Assembly (NCBI RefSeq): GCF_007990775.1
Contig: NZ_BJXB01000004.1
Span: 201,791 to 265,790 of the forward strand
Length of the DNA: 64,000 bases
DNA from: Deinococcus cellulosilyticus NBRC 106333 = KACC 11606
GTDB taxonomy: Bacteria > Deinococcota > Deinococci > Deinococcales > Deinococcaceae
Direction of reading: 5' to 3'
The notes under the pieces: generated by a model
Told to the model about the DNA's origin: nothing
The model's database searches: none
What the model saw: only the letters and a program-made list of their open reading frames with translations
In this document: piece by piece, positions 34,727 through 41,784 of the stretch
Numbering within the stretch: the stretch's first letter is position 1
Layout: each line of letters begins with the position of its first letter
Translations under genes and position numbers: made by a program

Positions 34727-35362
34727 TCAACCCTGCAGGTGCTCCTCCCACTGCCTCAAAGCCAGCATCACCGTTCGAAAGGCCGCTCCACGCCGTGTCA
34801 CCCGGTACAGCGTGCGCATCTGGTTTCCAGAAAGCACCTGCCTCTCCACAAAACCCAGCTTTTCCAGCCCATCCAGACGGTTCTTGAGCGTCGAGGAATT
34901 GATGTTCCCCAGGGCCTCCATCAGGCGCACAAATCCTCTGGCCTCCATGGACAGCAGCATCATGATGGGCAGGGACCATTTCTGCCCCAGCACCCTCAGC
35001 ACCTCCACGACTGGAGAGGTTTCAGCTGTTGCACCCTGTGCCGGCTCAGAGTGATGCTCCATGCACCACCGTTTCATGCTTTCCAGAAGTGGGCGCACTG
35101 TTTCGCCTTTCCCGGTCAGGCGGTAGAGCGTGGAGGGTGGCACATCCCTGCGCACCTCCCGTTCCACCAGTCCCTGCCGCTGCAACATCTTCAGGCGGGT
35201 TTGCAGGGTGGTCGGAGAAGCCTCAGGAAGAGCCCGGGCCAGATCATTGAAAAACACTTCCCCGTTCAGCAGGACATCCAGCACCGACAGAGCCCAGCGT
35301 TCCTGCAGGATGGACAGAGCAGGAGAAGAAGAACCCTCTGGAAAACCTTCTGGAGACAGCAT
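34727..35362 (-). CDS. HxlR-family regulator with two tandem winged-helix domains
   Basis: 211 aa, about twice the usual HxlR length. Domain 1 (about 14-100): LQERWALSVLDVLLNGEVFFNDLARALPEASPTTLQTRLKMLQRQGLVER. Domain 2 (about 118-208): LGQKWSLPIMMLLSMEARGFVRLMEALGNINSSTLKNRLDGLEKLGFVERQ. Each has the winged-helix-turn-helix core and the YRLT / YRVT wing end. HxlR proteins usually dimerise to bind DNA; this one would carry two recognition helices in one chain. An AATAAT box lies 6 bases before the ATG, so the gene may be leaderless. It lies directly upstream of the NmrA-like/DinB pair with only 81 bp between. Confidence 0.85.
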   Translation of the reverse strand: MLSPEGFPEGSSSPALSILQERWALSVLDVLLNGEVFFNDLARALPEASPTTLQTRLKMLQRQGLVEREVRRDVPPSTLYRLTGKGETVRPLLESMKRWCMEHHSEPAQGATAETSPVVEVLRVLGQKWSLPIMMLLSMEARGFVRLMEALGNINSSTLKNRLDGLEKLGFVERQVLSGNQMRTLYRVTRRGAAFRTVMLALRQWEEHLQG

Positions 35363-35808
35363 GCCCGTATTATTTCATGGCTGGGTCTTCCAGGGTGGGC
35401 TTCACCTGAACGGATTTGTGGCTGAGGAGGGTTCAGCCGCCGTTCCCACGCCCATGGATGATCCTTTCGAGAGGGCCATGTTGGACTTGAATCCATGATT
35501 TCAACAGGAGAATTCGCTTTTCCATGCCTCACAAGAAAAGACCTCTGGAAACATCCTTCAAATGTGGAGTTCTCAAAAGGTCCTCGTTTCTGGTGGGCTT
35601 AAAGCAAGGCTCGGAGCATGCTGGAGACAGGAGGACCTTCAGAGCTGGAAAACTTCTTGGAGCATTGAAACGGTTTGAATGCCATGAAGCCCCAAAAGCA
35701 CGCTGCATCCTGGCAGGTGCCCACCGGGGGAACGGCCAGGTGGGCACAAAGCTTTCAGGGAAAACACACTGGGATCAACTTCATGAAGGTCATTTACGCT
35801 GGTCTGGT
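35363..35808. other. 446-bp region before the amidase gene
   Basis: No supported gene. The amidase reading frame stays open back to 35524, but that extension is basic, has no conserved features and precedes a clear signal peptide, so it is read as untranslated. A TACGCT box lies at 35795-35800, 8 bases before the chosen ATG. Confidence 0.5.
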
Positions 35809-36951
35809 ATGCGCCCCCTCGTTGTTGTGCTGATTGTGCTGTTCACCTCCCTGGCCTTCTCCCAGAATGATCCGGGGGTGCTCGAAGACCCCTCTGACCT
35901 GCCTGCTCCTGTGCTCCCGGTGATGCCTGCCCCCACCGTGAAACCCCTGCCGTGGCAGAACATTCCTGAAATCAAAGAAGCTGTGGTCGGCCAGCCTCGC
36001 ATCGGTCTGTATGCGGGCTGGACCCGGCTGGTCTTCGATGTGCCAAAAGGCAGCACCGTGCAAGTCACACCAGAGGGCTTCGGGATCACCATTGGCTTCA
36101 GTGGCCTGCAGGTGCGCGGAGGACTGGCCCTCAAGTCTCCCCCGTCAAGCCTGTCCCCGGAGGTACAAGGGTGGTCCCTGTCCTCCGGACCGCTGGGCAG
36201 CACGGCCACCATCCGCACCCGGTACCCTTTGCGTGCAGGAGGTGGAGGCTGGAAGATGCTGCACCTTCCAGCCGGACTGGACAGCCTGAACGACCGACTG
36301 GTGCTGGATTTCAGTGAAGCTTTCGCGAACCGGCAAACCTTGCAGGCCCCACCCCTGCAGCTTTTCCCTTTCCCGGTGGAGGTGGTCCTGGACCCAGGGC
36401 ATGGCGGGAAAGATCCGGGTGCAGTGGGGTCGGTCATGGAAAAAGAAGTGAACCTGCAAGTCACCCACAAGGTGCAGGGCCTGCTGGAAGCTGCAGGTGC
36501 AACAGTGGTGCTCACCCGACTCGGAGACACGGTGTTCAGCGATGACAAACGCACCGACCTCCAGCACCGGGCCAGTCTGGGGGTGTCCCCCAGAAAAGTG
36601 CTGGTCAGCATCCATGCCAACAGCCTGGCGAAGCAGAGTGCCCTCGCCGGGTACGGGGTGGAAACCTGGTGGCACCCCAACCACCCGGAAAGCCAGCATC
36701 TGGCCCGCACGCTGCAAAGCTCGATGCTGGAATGGACGTCGGCCTTTGACCGCAAGGTGCGCACCGCTCCTTTTGTGGTGATCAGAAACAGTCAGGTTCC
36801 CGCTGCGCTCATCGAGATGGGCTTTGTGAGCCACCCGGTGGACGGAGAGAATTTGCTTTCTGCAGGTTACCTGGACCGCATGGCCTATGGCATCGCCCTG
36901 GGCATCCAGCGTTTCGTGCTCAGTCAGGCCCCTGTGCCTTCAACGCCCTGA
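35809..36951 (+). CDS. N-acetylmuramoyl-L-alanine amidase (Amidase_3, secreted)
   Basis: 380 aa from ATG at 35809, which gives a Sec signal peptide (MRPLVVVLIVLFTSLAFS). An AMIN-like beta domain (about 60-190; GLYAGWTRLVFDVPKGSTVQV) precedes the catalytic domain (about 190-375). Zinc ligands and catalytic residues are visible: H in LDPGHGGKDPGAVG, E in MEKEVNL, H in VSIHANS and the catalytic E in ALIEMGFVS. It cleaves the bond between N-acetylmuramic acid and the stem peptide in peptidoglycan, for cell separation or wall turnover. No terminator was recognised downstream. Confidence 0.92.
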   Translation: MRPLVVVLIVLFTSLAFSQNDPGVLEDPSDLPAPVLPVMPAPTVKPLPWQNIPEIKEAVVGQPRIGLYAGWTRLVFDVPKGSTVQVTPEGFGITIGFSGLQVRGGLALKSPPSSLSPEVQGWSLSSGPLGSTATIRTRYPLRAGGGGWKMLHLPAGLDSLNDRLVLDFSEAFANRQTLQAPPLQLFPFPVEVVLDPGHGGKDPGAVGSVMEKEVNLQVTHKVQGLLEAAGATVVLTRLGDTVFSDDKRTDLQHRASLGVSPRKVLVSIHANSLAKQSALAGYGVETWWHPNHPESQHLARTLQSSMLEWTSAFDRKVRTAPFVVIRNSQVPAALIEMGFVSHPVDGENLLSAGYLDRMAYGIALGIQRFVLSQAPVPSTP

Positions 36952-37270
36952 GGTCAGCGGAAACGCCACCTGCTTCAAGAGGAACATGCCCTTTCACTCC
37001 GAGGCACAGTCAACCCTGGAATTTCCATGAATTCAGGAGTCATTTTGAGGTCAACAAAATCCTGTTTTTGAACCCTGATCGAACTTTGATTGTGGGAAGG
37101 AAACACCAGATCAAGGTCCGTGTGCAACACCAGGTACAGGCGTCTCCCTGCTGTCTCTGCTCAACCTCAACCTTGACTTGTGAAACATTTGGGACAACAA
37201 TGGATCATCATCCTCTGAACCAGAGCTTTTGTTGCGATGTGACGGGGTTTTTTATTTAGACCCATCTGCT
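36952..37270. other. Upstream region of the LacI repressor gene
   Basis: No supported gene in about 320 bp. A possible promoter TTGACT (37173-37178), 17 bp, AACAAT (37196-37201) points toward the repressor gene; a second, weaker one may lie nearer the operator. Confidence 0.4.
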
Positions 37271-37286
37271 CTGGTAACGTTACCAG
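37271..37286. promoter_or_regulatory. LacI-type operator O1 (CTGGTAACGTTACCAG)
   Basis: A 16-bp perfect palindrome with the central CG typical of LacI-family operators, 33 bp upstream of the repressor start codon. The 14-bp core TGGTAACGTTACCA recurs at 38401 and 38497. Implies autoregulation. Confidence 0.85.
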
Positions 37287-37318
37287 TTCTCTTGCGTGCC
37301 CTTCTCCAAGGAGCTCCT

Positions 37319-38311
37319 TTGAAACCCAACGTCAAACAGGTCGCAAGACTCGCCGGAGTGGGTACCAGCACGGTGTCCCGCGTCCTCAACAACCACCCCA
37401 ACATCTCCCACGATGCCCGCGAAAAAGTCATGAAGGCCATCGAAGCCCTCGGTTACACCCCCAACCTGGACGCCCGAAGCCTCCGGTACGGTCAGACTGG
37501 AGCCGTGTCCATCCTGCTTCCAGTGACTGGCATCCCCTTTTACGACACCCTGCTCTCCGGGATTTACAGTGAACTGGAAAAAGTGGACCTGGACCTGGCC
37601 TTCTTCCCGGTGGTGGGTGAAAACCGACTCAGAAGGTACCGGGAGGCGACCAGCATTCCCTACCGGGCCGATGGCCTGCTGATCGCTTCACTGAACCCGG
37701 AACGCATGTACCAGGGCAGACCCCCATTCAGCAAACCCATTGTGCTGGTGGACACCCACCACAGGGACTACCACAGCGTGTCTTTCGACAACCTCAGCGC
37801 AGGGCAGATGGCTGCACAACACGCCCTGGAGTGCCGACTGCCCATCGTCTTTGTGGACATCCAGGAGACCCCCGGAGAATTCGAATCCCCGGTGTTCGGA
37901 GACCGCAGGAGGGGCATTTTTTCGGTGCTCTCCCGGCACGGCATCGTTCCCAGACAGACGTTTTACACCACCGCCACCCTGGAAGGGGGACGCAAAATTG
38001 GTCAGCAACTCCTGCAAACGCCCCTGGACGGCCCCCACTTCATCCTGGCCCAGTGTGACGATGTGGCGATTGGCATCCTCCGGCATTTGACCGACGCAGG
38101 ACAGCAGGTGGGTGAAGACTTTTTGATCATGGGGTTCGACGACAACCAGGACGCACAGCAAGCCGGACTCACCACCATCCATCAGCCTGTTCGTGAAATG
38201 GGGGAGAAGGCTGCAGGGCTGCTGATCCAGGCCCTGGCGCAGGAGCTTCACCAGTTGCAGCACCAGCAACTCGCCCCCTCCCTGCAGGTTCGCCAGACCA
38301 CCCGGACCTGA
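37319..38311 (+). CDS. LacI-family repressor, probably of the adjacent amylase gene
   Basis: 330 aa from TTG at 37319, preceded by AAGGAG with 5 bases spacing; the frame is open further upstream but runs through the operator. HTH KPNVKQVARLAGVGTSTVSRVLNNHPNIS and hinge TPNLDARSLRYGQ, then the sensor domain ending in FLIMGFDDNQDAQQAGLTTIHQPVREMGEKAAGLLIQAL. Three operators with the same core flank it (O1 at its own promoter, O2 and O3 before the amylase gene), so it should control itself and the secreted GH13 enzyme, presumably in response to a maltodextrin. A decayed copy of its 5' end lies at 38519-38704. Confidence 0.93.
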   Translation: MKPNVKQVARLAGVGTSTVSRVLNNHPNISHDAREKVMKAIEALGYTPNLDARSLRYGQTGAVSILLPVTGIPFYDTLLSGIYSELEKVDLDLAFFPVVGENRLRRYREATSIPYRADGLLIASLNPERMYQGRPPFSKPIVLVDTHHRDYHSVSFDNLSAGQMAAQHALECRLPIVFVDIQETPGEFESPVFGDRRRGIFSVLSRHGIVPRQTFYTTATLEGGRKIGQQLLQTPLDGPHFILAQCDDVAIGILRHLTDAGQQVGEDFLIMGFDDNQDAQQAGLTTIHQPVREMGEKAAGLLIQALAQELHQLQHQQLAPSLQVRQTTRT

Positions 38312-38359
38312 CCTTCCGTTCAAGAGGGAGGGGGTGCTGCTTCTGGGGCAGGTTTCCTC

Positions 38360-38388
38360 TTGACTTTCCAGGGGGGCATGAAGATAAT
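38360..38388 (+). promoter_or_regulatory. Promoter of the amylase gene
   Basis: TTGACT (38360-38365), 17-bp spacer, GATAAT (38383-38388): a near-consensus housekeeping promoter. The predicted start near 38395 puts operator O2 at about +5 to +20. Confidence 0.8.
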
Positions 38389-38399
38389 GAATTCATTCT

Positions 38400-38415
38400 T
38401 TGGTAACGTTACCAA
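38400..38415. promoter_or_regulatory. LacI-type operator O2 (TTGGTAACGTTACCAA)
   Basis: A 16-bp perfect palindrome immediately downstream of the -10 box of the amylase promoter, a classical repression position. Same 14-bp core as O1 and O3. Confidence 0.85.
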
Positions 38416-38495
38416 TCTCAGCTCAGGTGTGGTCATGGTTGTCCATCCAGCATCTACATGCAATAGCAGGGCTTATCGCTGTTTCTTGGGTTGAA

Positions 38496-38511
38496 TTGGT
38501 AACGTTACCAA
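38496..38511. promoter_or_regulatory. LacI-type operator O3 (TTGGTAACGTTACCAA)
   Basis: Second identical palindrome in the amylase leader, 80 bp past O2. It sits in front of the pseudogene exactly as O1 sits in front of the intact repressor, so it was probably duplicated with it. Confidence 0.85.
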
Positions 38512-38518
38512 CAGAAGG

Positions 38519-38704
38519 AGCCTCTTTTAAACCCAGCCTCCTGGACGTTAAAGACCCGCTGGAGCAGGCATCAACACGGTGTCACCTGTCCTCAAGAACC
38601 ACCCCAACATCTCCCACGAAAAAGTCATGAAGGCCATGGACAGCCCGGGCCACCTTCTCAACCTGGACGTTCGAAACTTCCGGTCTGCCAGGACCGGAGC
38701 ATCA
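38519..38704 (+). pseudogene. Decayed duplicate of the LacI repressor 5' end
   Basis: The DNA aligns with the first 180 bp of the intact repressor gene (37319-37500): the same AAGGAGCTCCTTT-like start region, ACACGGTGTC, CACCCCAACATCTCCCACGA, AAAAGTCATGAAGGCCAT, and CAACCTGGACG. The start codon is changed (TTA), 9 bases are lost after CCCACGA, and other indels break the frame; part can still be read as SPVLKNHPNISHEKVMKAMD. No sensor domain follows. It is non-coding relic sequence now forming part of the amylase 5' leader. Confidence 0.85.
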
Positions 38705-38784
38705 CAAAAGAGGGCTGCGGCACGCCTGCAGCGTGACATCAGAGAAACACCACATCACGGCACTGACCAAAAAGGAGTTTGAAC

Positions 38785-41544
38785 ATGAATCGATCCCGCC
38801 TCACCCTGATCACTGGCCTTCTGATGACCGCTGGCCTTTTCAGCCACGGCCTGGCCGCAGATGTTCCCTGCGTGCCCAGCCCTTACGGCAACACCGAACT
38901 GTTTCTGCGGGGCGGCATGAACAGCTGGAACGCCCTGCCCGAATACAGGTTCACTTATGTGTGCAACCACTACGAACTGACCACCGAACTCACCGGAGAC
39001 CAGACCTTCAAAGTGGCAGATGCAGGCTGGTCTGCCCCCACCGACTTTGGTGGAGGAGCACAGAGCACCCCCCAGCCAGGAACACCCCTGCCCCTCAAAC
39101 TTCAGGGATCGAACTTGACCTTTGCCTTCAAGGGCCTCTCAAGAATCATCCTGGATGTGACCTCGGGGCAGCCCAGCCTGCTGATTGCGGACTGCCCCAG
39201 AAACCCCTTTGGCAGCACGGGCCTGTACCTCAAAGGCAGCATGAACAGCTGGAACGCCACAGAAGAATACCGCTTCAAGTACGTGTGTGATGCGTTTTTT
39301 CTGAATGTGGGTCTGACAGGCAACCAGGAATTCAAAGTGGCCGATCCCGGATGGAGTGCCCCCACCACTTTTGGAGGCAAAGACGGCAGCAGCAGCACCC
39401 TGAAAGCAGGAGAAGCCCTGCCCCTGCTTTCGGACCAGCAACTTGGGGGCAGTGCCAGCAACCTGAAATTCAACTTCACCGGAGAGCACACCCTCAAATT
39501 CACAGTGGATGCAGCGGGCAAAAACGGGACGCTGACCATTGGAGAGAAGACTTTCGTGGACCGCTCTGCCCGTGAAGTCACCGATCCGGTGGCCCTCAGT
39601 GTGCAGTACGATTCCCGCAACCTGGCGTTCAAGGCCCCTTTTGGAGCAACCAGAGCCGGGGAAGAGGTTCAATTCGCCCTCTCGGCCCTGCCTGGGGTGG
39701 AAAGTGCAACCCTGGTGCTGGAAAAACGCATTCTGGAAGGAAACCAGGAACGCCTGGAGTACCTTCCTCATGCCCGCATCCCCATGCAGAAAAAACAGGA
39801 TGGGAACAGAGAGGTGTGGAGTGCCACCCAGGTGTTCCCGGACAGCAGCGTGTACGGGTACCACTTTGAGCTGAAGATCGGCAAGGACACCTACGTCTAC
39901 CAGAACAACAAGAATTCCATCTACTGGACCACCGAGAAAGGCAGCGATGGGGTGGGGGTGCTGGACTTCAGGCCCGAAGATCCCAAGGCCATTCGCCGTT
40001 ACCGCCAGACCGTCTACCAGCCAGATTTCAAGGTGCCGGACTGGGCGAAAGACGCCGTGTACTACTACATCTTCCCGGAGCGCTTCCGCAACGGAGACAA
40101 AGCCAATGATCCAAAGGTGGGCGTGGACACCTACCTGGACCAGCAGATCGAAATCCACGACAACTGGAATGAAGCCCCCTTCCTGCCCAACTCGGGTGAT
40201 GGCAGCGACACCGTGTACAACAATGATTTCTTTGGAGGAGACCTGCGTGGCATCATTGAAAAACTGGATGACCTGAAAGACCTGGGGGTGAACACCCTGT
40301 ACCTCAACCCGATTTTTGAGGCCCCCAGCAACCACAAGTACGACACGGCCGATTACCTGCACATCGACAACAACTTCGGGACCAACGCAGAATTTCAGGA
40401 ACTCACCCGGGAATCGGCAAAACGGGGCATGCGGGTGATCCTGGACACCTCCCTCAACCACACCGGCAGTGACAGCATCTACTTTGACCGCTACGGCAAA
40501 TACCCTGAAACCGGGGCGTTCGAGAAAGAGCAGATCCGCACAGATTCCCCTTACACTGACTTCTATACCTTCAATCCCGGTGGGGCCACGGCAGACCAGA
40601 AGTACGCGGGCTGGGTGGGGGTTTCAAGCCTCCCAGAACTGAAAGAATCGGACGCCTGGAAGGATTACGCTTACCGTGCAGACAACGCCATCACCCGGTA
40701 CTGGCTCAGGCAGGGCGCTTCAGGGTGGCGCATGGACGTTGCCCCCTGGGTCAGTGACTCCTTCTGGCAGGAGTGGCGCAAGACCGTCAAGGCCGAAAAC
40801 CCGGATGCCCTCACGGTGGCTGAAACCTGGTTCAATGCCAGCAAGCACTTCCTGGGGGATCAGTTTGACAGCACCATGAATTACATCTTCCGCAACACCG
40901 TGCTGGATTACGCTGCAGGTGGGAAGGCCAGTGAACTGTACCAGAACCTCGAACTCATGCGGGAAGAGTACCCTCCACAGGCGTTTTACGCCCTGATGAA
41001 CCTGCTCTCCACCCACGACGCAGCCCGGGCACTTCACAAATTCGGGTACACCTCTGAAACCACACCACAAGACACCATCGACACTGCAAAAAAACGCCTG
41101 AAACTCGCCGTGCTGTTCCAGATGACTTACCCTGGTGCCCCAGCCATCTACTACGGAGACGAAGTGGGCGTGACGGGAGGAGAAGACCCCAAAAACCGGG
41201 GCACCTACCCCTGGGAGGACGTGGGTGGGAAACCCGACCTTGCCTTGCGCGAAGACTTCAAGAAGCTGATTGCCCTGCGCAACCAGAATCCCGTTTTGCG
41301 CTCTGGAACCCTCTCTGCGCCCCTCTTGCTGGACGACCATGTGGTGGTTCTGCTCAGAGAACTGGACTCAAAAGCCGTACTGGTGGGGTTGAACAACGAC
41401 ACACAACCCCACCAGGTGAACGTCAAGCTGCCTGAGAAATACAAAAACCGAACAGGCCTGGATTTGCTTACCCACACCACCCAGGCGCTGGATGCGGCTG
41501 TGACGGTTCCGGCTCTGGGCGGATTGGTGCTGGAATTGCAGTGA
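38785..41544 (+). CDS. Secreted GH13 alpha-amylase / neopullulanase-type enzyme with two N-terminal carbohydrate-binding modules
   Basis: 919 aa; ATG at 38785 with AAAGGAG 7 bases upstream. Signal peptide (MNRSRLTLITGLLMTAGLFSHGLA). Two tandem modules of about 110 residues follow, sharing GSMNSWNA...YRF.YVCD and F.GNQEFKVADPGWSAPT.FGG; each has cysteines that may pair. A beta-sandwich N-domain precedes the catalytic barrel (about 420-840): DTSLNHTG (region I), GWRMDVAP with nucleophile D651, AETW with acid/base E680 and LSTHDAAR with D745. It should hydrolyse alpha-1,4 (and perhaps 1,6) glucans outside the cell. Repressed by the upstream LacI through O2/O3. No sugar transporter genes are linked here. 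Confidence 0.92.
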   Translation: MNRSRLTLITGLLMTAGLFSHGLAADVPCVPSPYGNTELFLRGGMNSWNALPEYRFTYVCNHYELTTELTGDQTFKVADAGWSAPTDFGGGAQSTPQPGTPLPLKLQGSNLTFAFKGLSRIILDVTSGQPSLLIADCPRNPFGSTGLYLKGSMNSWNATEEYRFKYVCDAFFLNVGLTGNQEFKVADPGWSAPTTFGGKDGSSSTLKAGEALPLLSDQQLGGSASNLKFNFTGEHTLKFTVDAAGKNGTLTIGEKTFVDRSAREVTDPVALSVQYDSRNLAFKAPFGATRAGEEVQFALSALPGVESATLVLEKRILEGNQERLEYLPHARIPMQKKQDGNREVWSATQVFPDSSVYGYHFELKIGKDTYVYQNNKNSIYWTTEKGSDGVGVLDFRPEDPKAIRRYRQTVYQPDFKVPDWAKDAVYYYIFPERFRNGDKANDPKVGVDTYLDQQIEIHDNWNEAPFLPNSGDGSDTVYNNDFFGGDLRGIIEKLDDLKDLGVNTLYLNPIFEAPSNHKYDTADYLHIDNNFGTNAEFQELTRESAKRGMRVILDTSLNHTGSDSIYFDRYGKYPETGAFEKEQIRTDSPYTDFYTFNPGGATADQKYAGWVGVSSLPELKESDAWKDYAYRADNAITRYWLRQGASGWRMDVAPWVSDSFWQEWRKTVKAENPDALTVAETWFNASKHFLGDQFDSTMNYIFRNTVLDYAAGGKASELYQNLELMREEYPPQAFYALMNLLSTHDAARALHKFGYTSETTPQDTIDTAKKRLKLAVLFQMTYPGAPAIYYGDEVGVTGGEDPKNRGTYPWEDVGGKPDLALREDFKKLIALRNQNPVLRSGTLSAPLLLDDHVVVLLRELDSKAVLVGLNNDTQPHQVNVKLPEKYKNRTGLDLLTHTTQALDAAVTVPALGGLVLELQ

Positions 41545-41568
41545 GAGATTGATCTCATCCTGTGCCTG

Positions 41569-41605
41569 TTGAGGAGCAGATGGGAGAACTCCTCCTGCTC
41601 CTCAA
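41569..41605. terminator. Hairpin after the amylase gene
   Basis: 11-bp arms TTGAGGAGCAG/CTGCTCCTCAA with a 15-base loop, 25 bp past the stop. No T-tract, so it may stabilise the 3' end rather than terminate. Confidence 0.5.
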
Positions 41606-41683
41606 TGCTGAACATGAGGCTGGACTTGTGGGTTCATGGGGTCAATCCCCTGCAAGGTTTTTCGGCTCTTTTGCAGAGACCAG

Positions 41684-41701
41684 TAGAATAACGTTATTCT
41701 A
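41684..41701. repeat. Palindrome copy 4: TAGAATAACGTTATTCTA
   Basis: Exact 18-bp palindrome between the convergent 3' ends of the amylase and chitinase genes, where no promoter is expected. About 29 kb from parA. Confidence 0.92.
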
Positions 41702-41741
41702 AGAAACGCCTTCGATCCAGACAGCAAATTCCCAAACAAGA

Positions 41742-41766
41742 AACGGAGTGCCCTGAGCACTCCGTT
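41742..41766 (-). terminator. Terminator of the chitinase gene
   Basis: AACGGAGTGC/GCACTCCGTT arms with a 5-base loop; read on the minus strand it is followed by TCTTGTTT. It lies 19 bp past the chitinase stop. Confidence 0.8.
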
Positions 41767-41784
41767 GAAATTTCACCCCTGTTT

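Noticed and set aside
37229..37318. Upstream extension of the LacI repressor
   Set aside because: It would translate through the operator; AAGGAG and the conserved KPNVKQVARLAG start support TTG at 37319.
5338..41701. TAGAATAACGTTATTCTA as an operator for one of the LacI proteins
   Set aside because: The central AACGTT resembles LacI operators, but two copies are between convergent genes and one covers a stop codon, and none sits at a LacI gene's own promoter. Kept only as the alternative to parS.
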